Shown here: one piece after another, positions 7,599 to 16,000 of the stretch
Layout: each line of letters begins with the position of its first letter
Numbering within the stretch: position 1 is the stretch's first letter
NCBI GenBank assembly: GCA_039029935.1
Contig: JBCCFC010000111.1
Coordinates: 1-16,890, forward strand
Direction: 5' to 3'
Length of the DNA stretch: 16,890 nucleotides
Source: G039029935 sp039029935
Lineage (GTDB): Bacteria > Chloroflexota > Anaerolineae > Caldilineales > Caldilineaceae
Translations under genes and position numbers: made by a program
The notes under the pieces: model-generated
Told to the model about the DNA's origin: nothing
Databases searched by the model: none
What the model saw: only the letters and a program-made list of their open reading frames with translations

Positions 7599-9419
7599 TC
7601 ACCCATGTGTTGGCAACTCCAACGTAAACTCAAACGTGCTACCAAGCCCTTTCTCGCTTTTCACGTACAACTCGCCACCCAGCAATTGCACCAGTTTGTG
7701 CGTAATTGCCAGCCCCAACCCTGTGCCTGCATGGTGAAGTTTGGTGTCCCCGACCTGTTCAAATGGCAGGAAGATCTTTGTCAGTTCTTCCTGTGTCATG
7801 CCCACACCCGTGTCTGACACTTCAAACCGGAGTGTTGCGGTTTCATCGTGTGTTTGTACCACCGTACCCGTTTGCCCACCATGAAACTTGTTGGGGGTAA
7901 AGTGGCTCACATCCAACCGTTGTACACGCAACAGTACCTGACCCGAATCGGTAAATTTCACGGCATTGGTCAGCAAGTTCACCAAAACCTGTCGCAGTCG
8001 TGCCTCATCCACAAAAATCTGAATCGGGATATCTTTGGCGATTTCGCATTTAAAGCGTAGCCCTTTCTCCTCCGATTGTAAACGGAGCAACCCAACCACG
8101 ACTTCGAGCAATTTGGGTAAATTGCACATGGCAGGCTGTAGGTCCAGCTTTTCTGCTTCAATTTTGGCAAGGTCCAACACTTCATCAATCAGCGTGAGGA
8201 GATGCTCGCCACTCTGATTCATGATCTCCAAACTCTCCAACTGATCATCTTCCAGATTGTCATCCAGTTTAAGCAGTTGGGTAAAGCCCAAGATGGCATT
8301 TAGCGGCGTGCGTAGTTCATGGCTCATATTCGACAGAAAACGGCTTTTGGCTTGATTGGCGGTTTCAGCAGCCTGTCTCGCTTTTTCTGCCGTCTCTTTG
8401 GCCTCAATCAGGTCCTTGGTGCGCTCAACCACCAGGTGCTCTAAATGGTTATAGAAGTTTGCGTTCTCAATCGAAACCGCAGCTTGATTGCTAAAGAACT
8501 CTAGGGGAGCCAAATCCTCCTTGGAAAAGCGACCGCTGACAGAGCGATTTTCAACATAGATTGCACCAATGATGCGGTTCTGGGTGATCAGCGGTGTACA
8601 CATGATGGAGCGCAGACGCATCTGCATAACGCTGTCTGCTTGGGCATATTGTGGGTCGGCCATCGCGTTGCGCACAATCAGTGACTGCTTACTTTCGACC
8701 ACCTTGTTGAGAATGGAATGGCTCACCATATCCGTGCTATCGTGGATGTCAGACCCATCCTGATGCCGCTTGACTTTATAATCGAGCGAGCCATCTGGCT
8801 CCAACAGCACAATGTACCCATGCTCGGCACCAACCAACTGCATCACTTGGTCAATAGCATAGGCCAACAACGGTTCGAGGTCTCGCATCTCTGCCATATG
8901 GCGGCTCACCATCAGCAGATGCTCTAACAGCACGCTTCCACGCAATTTTTGAATTGGTTTCAATTCGTTTTTTGTCTCGTTCTGTGTCTGTTCGCTGTCC
9001 ACAGAGCCAGCACTACGCTGCCCTGCCTTCATTGCACTATTGGAATTTAATCCGGTAGACGGTAATCCAACGGACGGTAATCCAAGGATATTCGGGGTTG
9101 TCGATACATTCCCCGTTTTGGCGGGGGCATTGGCAGCTAACCCTACCCCGTTCTCAGCCATGTTTTCGCGAATGCGCTCACGCAAATTGTCTCTCATCGT
9201 ATCACCAGAGGGTTCACCAAGGGATTCACCAGACGCGTCCATTGTTGCTTGACTGTTGTAGTTTAGCTCTTTTTTCTCAGTTTGTCTATAGAAACTCTGA
9301 CGAACAGACGACAAAATAGAAAGTGCCAGGCTATCCAAAGGCACAGGCTCTGTCCTTGTTGGGGGCATTGATGTTGAGAGAGTTTTGGCATTTTGTGTTT
9401 TTGTATGTGTTGTAGCCAT
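7599..9419 (-). CDS. Soluble GAF-domain sensor histidine kinase
   Basis: The product has 606 residues from the ATG at 9419 (MATTHTKTQ). A GTG at 9452 would add 11. Neither has a clear ribosome site. Residues 1-160 are low-complexity and Ser/Asn/Gly-rich. A GAF domain follows at about 166-320 (LVGAEHGYIVLLE to IIGAIYVENRS), then a coiled-coil stretch rich in Glu/Ala. The HisKA motif is FLSNMSHELRTPLNAILGF with phospho-acceptor His367. The ATPase domain has an N box (NLLTNAVKFT, Asn485), a G1 box DTGVGM and a G2 box GTGLGLAI. There is no membrane segment and no receiver domain, so it should sense a cytoplasmic signal and pass phosphate to a response regulator encoded elsewhere. It lies downstream of, and on the same strand as, the two protease genes, but a 235-base repeat-filled gap separates it from them. 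Confidence 0.9.
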   Translation of the reverse strand: MATTHTKTQNAKTLSTSMPPTRTEPVPLDSLALSILSSVRQSFYRQTEKKELNYNSQATMDASGESLGEPSGDTMRDNLRERIRENMAENGVGLAANAPAKTGNVSTTPNILGLPSVGLPSTGLNSNSAMKAGQRSAGSVDSEQTQNETKNELKPIQKLRGSVLLEHLLMVSRHMAEMRDLEPLLAYAIDQVMQLVGAEHGYIVLLEPDGSLDYKVKRHQDGSDIHDSTDMVSHSILNKVVESKQSLIVRNAMADPQYAQADSVMQMRLRSIMCTPLITQNRIIGAIYVENRSVSGRFSKEDLAPLEFFSNQAAVSIENANFYNHLEHLVVERTKDLIEAKETAEKARQAAETANQAKSRFLSNMSHELRTPLNAILGFTQLLKLDDNLEDDQLESLEIMNQSGEHLLTLIDEVLDLAKIEAEKLDLQPAMCNLPKLLEVVVGLLRLQSEEKGLRFKCEIAKDIPIQIFVDEARLRQVLVNLLTNAVKFTDSGQVLLRVQRLDVSHFTPNKFHGGQTGTVVQTHDETATLRFEVSDTGVGMTQEELTKIFLPFEQVGDTKLHHAGTGLGLAITHKLVQLLGGELYVKSEKGLGSTFEFTLELPTHG

Positions 9420-9481
9420 TATATTTAGTATTCCATTCAATTGTGAATTCACAAAAAATCGTACGTGCTTACTACCTATGA

Positions 9482-9492
9482 CGGTTTAACCG
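9482..9492. promoter_or_regulatory. Short palindrome upstream of the kinase gene
   Basis: CGGTT-T-AACCG is a perfect 5-bp-arm palindrome 63 bases before the kinase ATG. It could be an operator half-site pair. Support is only its position and symmetry. Confidence 0.2.
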
Positions 9493-9518
9493 AGCGTATT
9501 GTTACGGTACGTTTGACG

Positions 9519-9660
9519 TAGGTCGGTAGTCAGTCGCCGGCAGGTCAGTAGGTCGGTAGGTCAGTAGGTCAGTAGGTCGGTAGGTCAATAGGCCGTTTTC
9601 TAATACCGAATACCGACTTACCGAATACCGACTTACCGAATACCGAACACCGACTTACCG
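9519..9660. repeat. Two facing short-unit tandem arrays forming an imperfect inverted repeat
   Basis: At 9519-9595 the plus strand carries 8-base units of the type TAGGTCRR, six of them in a clean row at 9549-9595. At 9604-9660 it carries alternating 7- and 8-base units, TACCGAA and TACCGACT. GGTAGGTCGGTA in the left array pairs with TACCGACTTACC in the right array at 11 of 12 positions, so the two can fold on each other. The right array runs into the last Arg codon and stop codon of the protease gene that ends at 9655. Possible roles are an mRNA 3'-end structure or a slippage-generated minisatellite. Confidence 0.85.
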
Positions 9661-12600
9661 TAAAATCATGGGCAAGAACAACTGATGTGTCTGTGTGTTG
9701 CTCTCTGCCGTTTCTGCCTCATCTTGGTAGCTTTGACGCCCATCTAATGTGCGCCAGAATTTAAAGCGTTCATCCCCTGTCAACGAGCTAAGGATGTCGC
9801 CTTCGGTTTCGGCGGTGATGGCGGGAATCTGTTCGGGAAAGAAGGAGTTGACGGGATTGTTATGGGTCATCCCGGCCCAGTAGTGTCCGCCAGCCCAGTA
9901 ATGACCACCAGCCCAATAGTGTCCGCCAGCCCAGTAATGTCCGCCAGCCCAGTAATGCCCACCAGCCCAGTAATGCCCACCAGCCCAGTAGTGACCGCCA
10001 CCCCAGTACATGCCACCATTCCAGTAGTTTGTGCCATCCCAGAAGAAATCTGCCCCCTCTGGGAGCGGCGTACGGTCTGGACCCACAAGACGGAACCCGC
10101 CAGCCTCTTCATCATAGATAACAGGCCCTACGTAATCCTCACCTGGAATCATGCCAGCATTCATCTCGCCGTTATAATCACCAAAGACGGCATCGGGTGC
10201 CCAGATACGTCCGGCGCCTTGTTCATAGATGCTAAAGACGAGTTGGTCATCCGCGTCAACAGCGGGTTGAGCAGAAGCCATCAGTCGATATTTGACTTCG
10301 TTGGGTGTGAGTGTTGGGTGTTCTTGGAGAATTAAGGCCACAACGCCTGCCACCACTGCACTGGCAGGTGATGTACCTGACCCATGATAATAGCCACCAC
10401 CGCGATAGAGGCCGGGATAGCTGTTGACCAATGTGCTGCTATCATGCAACTTCATCAAAATATGTGCACCAGGGGCAATCACATCGGGCTTGACAAATCC
10501 TGCCTCGCTTGGCCCAGCCGCACTAAAGGGCGGAATATAATCATCGCCCATATACTCCGGCGTGTAATGATCGGTAAATGCACCCACGGTAATCACAAAG
10601 GGATCGTTGCCCGGCTTTGTAATGGTGACAGGCTCTGGGCCGATGTTCCCTGCGGCAACCACAACGACGATTCCGGCATCCCAGAGAGCCTCCACTGCTT
10701 GATTGAGCGGGTCCTCCCAATAGGGACCCACAACGGGACCACTGATAGAGATATTAACGACATCAATGCTATACGTATCTTTGTTTGTCAATATCCAATT
10801 TAGCCCATCAATAATCCATGAGGTGTAGCCTTTGCCTTCATAATCCAACACACGCACATCGACAATCTCTGCCCCCGGTGCAACGCTGGCTGTCGTTGTG
10901 TTGGCAATCACCCCCGCCATAAATGTGCCATGCCCATGTTCATCCACCCCAGCTTGTGAGGCAACCGTTGGCGAGATAGCCGCAATTGCATCATAGGCAG
11001 CGACAACGGGCTTGCCCAGCGTGTCTGCGTGGATACCCGAATCCAAAACCGCAACCGTGACACCTGTGCCGTCGATCTCCTGTGTCTGTACCTCATCGGC
11101 ACCCGTTGCCAGCACAAACTCCTCTGGATCGATAATCAACCCCTCAAAACTGACATCATCGACAAAGAGACGGGCATCTTCGGTGGTTTCAAGAAAAATT
11201 GCAGCGTGGGTTGCGCCTGTCGGAACCATCATGTCAAGGACATAGGGCGTATATTCATTACCCATAATCTCTGCGCTAAAATCGCCCGTTAGCTGATTGC
11301 CAAAGGCATCGTAATAGGCGATGCGAACTGCCCCTGTCAATTTTTTCGCCATCCCCCACAATTTCAGCGAATATTGGCTATCGGCCACCACAGATGGATA
11401 GAAGGAGATAGACGCCTCATCGTCCAAGCGTAACCCTTCTTCACCACTATTGGCCTCGCTGCTTTGGTCAACGTCTCCCTTAATAATCCACTCCACAACC
11501 CCCTCTTGCTCAAAGCCAGGGTCCTGAATCAGATTTTCGGATTCGGGCAAGTCTGGAATCTCCAATACTTGGATGTTGTCCACCAAAAATAGACTCGAAT
11601 TTCTTTTGGTGTAGACGAGTAGTTCGACTTCGGTTGCCCAGTCTGGTGCGATTTCAGTCAACACAAAGCGTTTGTAGACATCCTCATCAACGAGGACTTT
11701 ATCAAATTTGGTATATTTGCCCTTATCGTTATAAAAACGGAGCATGACTTCACCCTCATCTTTGATGTCAATGCCCCACAGGACCACGCCATAGCTCTTA
11801 CGAGGCGTGACAGGTAGTTTGATAGCTGCATCGGCTTTACCAGCCAACAAAAGACCACTATTTCCAGTATGGTCATTGATGGTGAGCGAAAGAATGCCGT
11901 TTGTTGTCCATCCTTCATACCCTGTTTCAAATCCCGTTTCATAGATAACGCTGCTCTCGGGAAATGCATCATCAGCCTCCGATGGGTTTGGCGTTGGCGT
12001 TGCAACAGGGGTCCCAAAATATGTAGCAACGGGTATACTAGAGGGTGTCTCTGGTGGTATGCTAGAGGGTGTACCAGAGGGTGCTGGTGTAGTAGAAGGT
12101 GTTCTTGATGGTGTACCTGTGACAGCAGTCGGCACATAAGTAAGCCAAGCGTCAAGCGTTGGTCTATCGGGAACAACGGGTGTCAGTACAAAGGCTGGAG
12201 AATTCGCAACCGCATCGCGATCATTTGGTTGAGACAAATTGCTGGCATAGACAAGCTCATCCAGCGTAATTGCTTTGACTGTCGATGCATTGGCTGTTGC
12301 CATCGCACCAACCCAATCTAAAATCGATTGCCCCGTCATCTCTGCTGCAAACCCATGAATAATGGGCAACGCTTTGAGAATCACACCGCCGTGTGCCTCT
12401 AAGGCCATTTCTGGTGTCAACTCACTGGCTGCACCTGCATGAGAACTGAGTCGCTCTTTTTGGACAATGATACGATAGCGATTCGTGGTGTCGGCTTCAA
12501 TCATGGTGCGTAAACCAGATTCGGTGATGGACAGTTGGTCGATTGATCCATCCATAAAGTCAGCATCATCATGAAGAGTGCCAGCATTATCAGGAGATGT

Positions 12601-12708
12601 CAGGTTGGTGGGTATATCGACAGGAGCGATTGCCTGACAAGCACCAAGCATGAGTAGGAAGCTCAGCGAGCTAAAGGCAATGATTGTTTGTATAAATCGT
12701 TGATTCAT
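9655..12708 (-). CDS. Lipoprotein subtilase (S8) with I9-like propeptide and Tyr-Trp repeats
   Basis: The product has 1017 residues. The ATG at 12708 is chosen because GAGGAG lies six bases upstream and the protein then begins with a normal lipoprotein signal, MNQRFIQTII...LMLGAC with lipid-acceptor Cys24. Next come an inhibitor-I9-like propeptide (about 77-155, ALPIIHGFAAEM), a Thr/Pro-rich linker (194-245) and two CBM-like beta-sandwich modules (about 255-385 and 391-528, NLIQDPGFE). The S8 domain follows (about 545-805) with Asp556 in AVLDSGI, His593 in HGHGTF, oxyanion Asn688 in AAGN and Ser780 in GSGTSPAS. The usual GTSMA is GTSPA here, but all catalytic residues are present. After the catalytic domain come eight Tyr-Trp units (about 898-945), a conserved segment with ITAETEGDILSSL and FWRTLDG, and the tail LFLPMILR. 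It is expected to act outside the membrane. Its paralogue ends 303 bases upstream on the same strand. Confidence 0.93.
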   Translation of the reverse strand: MNQRFIQTIIAFSSLSFLLMLGACQAIAPVDIPTNLTSPDNAGTLHDDADFMDGSIDQLSITESGLRTMIEADTTNRYRIIVQKERLSSHAGAASELTPEMALEAHGGVILKALPIIHGFAAEMTGQSILDWVGAMATANASTVKAITLDELVYASNLSQPNDRDAVANSPAFVLTPVVPDRPTLDAWLTYVPTAVTGTPSRTPSTTPAPSGTPSSIPPETPSSIPVATYFGTPVATPTPNPSEADDAFPESSVIYETGFETGYEGWTTNGILSLTINDHTGNSGLLLAGKADAAIKLPVTPRKSYGVVLWGIDIKDEGEVMLRFYNDKGKYTKFDKVLVDEDVYKRFVLTEIAPDWATEVELLVYTKRNSSLFLVDNIQVLEIPDLPESENLIQDPGFEQEGVVEWIIKGDVDQSSEANSGEEGLRLDDEASISFYPSVVADSQYSLKLWGMAKKLTGAVRIAYYDAFGNQLTGDFSAEIMGNEYTPYVLDMMVPTGATHAAIFLETTEDARLFVDDVSFEGLIIDPEEFVLATGADEVQTQEIDGTGVTVAVLDSGIHADTLGKPVVAAYDAIAAISPTVASQAGVDEHGHGTFMAGVIANTTTASVAPGAEIVDVRVLDYEGKGYTSWIIDGLNWILTNKDTYSIDVVNISISGPVVGPYWEDPLNQAVEALWDAGIVVVVAAGNIGPEPVTITKPGNDPFVITVGAFTDHYTPEYMGDDYIPPFSAAGPSEAGFVKPDVIAPGAHILMKLHDSSTLVNSYPGLYRGGGYYHGSGTSPASAVVAGVVALILQEHPTLTPNEVKYRLMASAQPAVDADDQLVFSIYEQGAGRIWAPDAVFGDYNGEMNAGMIPGEDYVGPVIYDEEAGGFRLVGPDRTPLPEGADFFWDGTNYWNGGMYWGGGHYWAGGHYWAGGHYWAGGHYWAGGHYWAGGHYWAGGHYWAGMTHNNPVNSFFPEQIPAITAETEGDILSSLTGDERFKFWRTLDGRQSYQDEAETAESNTQTHQLFLPMILR
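9875..10018 (-). repeat. Eight 18-bp repeats coding GGHYWA units
   Basis: Seven 18-base units encode GGHYWA and the eighth, nearest the catalytic domain, encodes GGMYWG. Differences between units are mostly at third codon positions, so the peptide is kept while the DNA drifts. A further NYWNGG lies just before, giving an ordered aromatic Tyr-Trp every six residues. Confidence 0.95.
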
Positions 12709-13011
12709 GTTGGTCTCCTCAACTGTCAAGAGCATTTCTTTTGGCTGAAAAAAGCGTAGACGGTGTAAAGCACAGAGCGATTTATAGAGAACCGCACAAA
12801 TTCCGACATTTACACCCTCATTTGCACCCTTTTCCAGCAGAGTGTTTCATTGAGTAATGATATTCTTTCGTTTCTATTGGTTTCTTTATATTATTTATAG
12901 AATCTTAAATAGCACCACCTTGGGTAAAATTTTTTTATGGCATAGATTGCCAATCTACGAGCTGACAATAGATTGGCAATCTGGTTTCCTGTTTACACTT
13001 GTCTATTTTTG
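12709..13011. other. Intergenic region between the two subtilase genes
   Basis: This AT-rich gap of 303 bases holds no convincing gene. Two 12-base direct repeats (CATTTACACCCT at 12807-12818 and CATTTGCACCCT at 12819-12830) lie about 100-120 bases upstream of the next protease start and could bind a regulator. AT-rich TATAAATAATATAAAG-like sequence near 12885-12900 (minus strand) could hold a promoter. The palindromic element at 12944-12982 is listed separately. Confidence 0.5.
12944..12982. repeat. Nested palindromic inverted repeat after the upstream subtilase gene
   Basis: AGATTGCCAATCT (12944-12956) and AGATTGGCAATCT (12970-12982) are perfect reverse complements. They give a 13-bp stem (14 with the next A-T pair). 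Each arm alone is also a palindrome (AGATTG-x-CAATCT). It begins 30 bases past the stop codon of the protease at 13012. No T run follows on the transcribed strand, so it may be an mRNA-end stabiliser or a protein-binding site and not a classic terminator. Confidence 0.6.
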
Positions 13012-16000
13012 TTACCGTAAAATCGTTGGTAGGTAAATTTTATAGTCATCTAGGTCTGGCGCACCGCTGGTTAATAGGTCTGGTTCAACATCGTTGTAGC
13101 TGTGTTGACCATCTAACGTGCGCCAAAATCTGAATTTATCCTCTGGTGCCAATGCGCTCAAAATCTCGCCTTCGGTTTCAGCGGTGATGGCTGGAATTTG
13201 TTCGGCAAAGAATGCGTTTGTGCCTGTGTCATTGTTAATGCCACCCCAATATTCACTACCGCCCCAGTACTCGCTACCACCCCAATATTCACTGCCACCC
13301 CAGTACTCACTGCCGCCCCAATACTCACTGCCACCCCAATACTCGCTACCAGCCCAATAGTGACCGCCAGCCCAATAGTGACCGCCGCCCCAGTATTCGC
13401 TACCACTCCAGTAGTTTGTGCCATCCCAAAAGTGGTCTTGGCCATCGGGCAGTGGTTGACGATTGGCGTCGATCATGCGGAATCCACCCGAAGCTTCATC
13501 GTAGATGATGGGACCAACGTAATCTTCGCCGGGAACCATGCCGACATTGGCTTCGCCTGTATAGTCACCAAAGACAGCATCGGGTGCCCAAATACGACCT
13601 GCACCTTGTTCATAGATGCTAAAAATCAGATTATCATTTTCATCAATTGCGGGTTGTGCCGCGCTCAACAAGCGATATTTGACTTGATTTGGCGTAAGGC
13701 TGGGGTTCTGCTCCAACATAAGCGCAACAATCCCCGCAACAATCGCACTGGCTGGCGATGTTCCTGACCCGTGAAAATAGCTATTGCCACGATAGAGTCC
13801 GGGGAACTGTTCCACCAACGTACTTTCCTCATGAAGTTTCATCAGAATATGCGCACCAGGGGCAATAATGTCGGGCTTGATAAAGCCAGCTTCGGTTGGC
13901 CCTGCCGCGCTAAAGGGTGGAATGTAATCGTCACCGTGATAGAGCGGTGTGTAATGGTCGGTCATTGCCCCAACGGAAATGATGAAGGGATCGTTGCCTG
14001 GTGTTGCAATCGACACGGGGTTTGGCCCTGTGTTGCCTGCTGCGGCAACTACCACAACACCCGCTGCCCAAAGTGCTTCAACCGCCTGATTGAGTGGATT
14101 CTGCCAGTAAGGACCCACAACAGGTCCATTGATGGAAATATTTACGACATCAATGCTATAGGTATCTTTGTTTGCCAGAACCCAATTTAACCCATCGACA
14201 ATCTGCGAAATCAACCCTTTACCTTCGTGATCCAACACACGGACATCAACAATCTCTGCCCCTGGAGAAACACTTTCGGTCTGTGTATTGGCAATCAAGC
14301 CCGCCATAAACGTGCCATGACCATGTGCGTCCACCTGTGTGCCATCAATGGCATCATAGGCAGCCAGCACGGGTTTGCCCAACGCCTCTGTGTTGATGCC
14401 TGAATCAACGACGGCAACTGTAACACCTGTGCCGTCCGTGCTTTGGGAATGCACTTGGTTGACACCAATCGCTTGCAGATATTCTTCGGGGTCAATCACC
14501 AATCCGCTAAAACTGATGTCATCCACAACTAATGCTGTGCCAACACTACCTTCGACCGTGATGGCGGCATGAGTTGCCCCTTTTGGCGCCATTGTTTCCA
14601 CAGAATAGGTTTCGTAGGTTTCATCGATAATCGGAATCAGTTCATCACCGGATAATTGATTGCCAAAGGCATCATAATAGGTGATGCGGATATTGCCGGG
14701 TTGCTCGGCGTATTTTCCCCAAAGTTTGAGTGAATATTCGGTTTCGCCAATCACGGAGGGGTAGAAGGAAACGGTTGAATCATCATAGACAAAGAGCGCA
14801 CTATCACCACTTTGTGCATCCGTGGTCAAATTCACATTTCCAGAGGGTATCCACTCGGCAAATCCGGCTTCAAACCCAGGGTCCTGAATCAAATTCTCAG
14901 ACTCGGCAAGATCAGCGATTCTTGCTAAGGCCAAATCATCTACGATGACTTTGGATAGGAGTCCCGCTTTCGGGTACACCCAAATCGTTGCGACATTGGC
15001 CCAATCAGGCACAATACCTTCGATCACGTATTGCGAATATTCGGCACCGTTGATATTGGCCTTTTCAAATTCGGAATGGTCTGTTTCGGCGTTATAGAAA
15101 CTAATCAAGACCTTACCACCGCCATGTGTGCCTTTGCCCCAAAGGGAGAGTCGATAGCTTTGCCCTGGTGTCATAGTTACGTTGCGCTTGATGGCAGAGA
15201 GAAAGCCGAGCGATGCGGCCAGATTGCCACTGTAAGCGTCGTCGGTTTGGTCTGCAAATCCAATTTGAGTCCAATCGGCAATGCCGCTCTCAAAATCGGT
15301 TTTATACAGGGTGTTGCTAGCAATTTCAATGTCGGGTTCGCTGATTGGTGTTACAACTGGTGTTGCTGTGGCATCAGGTGCGGTGGTTGGCGTTGGTGAA
15401 GGTGTTGATGTGGGAGCAGGAGCAGCACTTGTATATTCAATGGTCAACAGTGCAGCAGACTCTGGCTCGCCTTCATAGGACTCAGCGACGCGACGACCAG
15501 CACCTTTCACAATAAAGCTCATGGCGTTGCCGCTTTGCCATCCCGCACGATTGATGATTTCTTGAACGACGGGTGACAAGTTGGGTGTCTGCCACTTTTG
15601 GCTGACTGTTGTCCATTTAGGAATGTTCAACCAATCGACTTTGGCCGTTGTTAGATCGCGGCTGGTGATGTTATAGGGGGCGATTGAAAATGTTGTTGAA
15701 TTATCGGTTGCTTCACCATAAAAACTGAGTGAAACACTTTTGCCACGAGTCTCGTCCGCCTCAAATTCAATTGTTGCATTGTGAATGGTTGCGCCTTGTG
15801 GGATGGTTACATTCTGAAAACGCAAACCAACGACTTGGCGTTTGTAGTCCCGAATTAGCTCAATGTCACTGCTATCAACATACATTAAGCCATTGCGTTT
15901 GTACTGTTCGGCATCATCCGTGCCGCTTGAAATTCGTGTCGAAAAAATTTGATGTGAACCTGCTGGTACAGCGATGTTGGGCGCAGCTACTTGCTCTGGT

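Noticed and set aside
9862..10335. Long plus-strand open frame rich in Pro/Val/Ser across the Tyr-Trp repeat
   Set aside because: It is antisense to a well-supported protease gene, and its repeats are just the complement of the Tyr-Trp units. The same shadow appears opposite the paralogue at 13198-13767.
10384..10803. 139-codon plus-strand frame that has a similar 139-codon counterpart at 13771-14190
   Set aside because: Looks conserved only because both lie opposite the conserved S8 catalytic domain. No ribosome site and no recognisable protein features.
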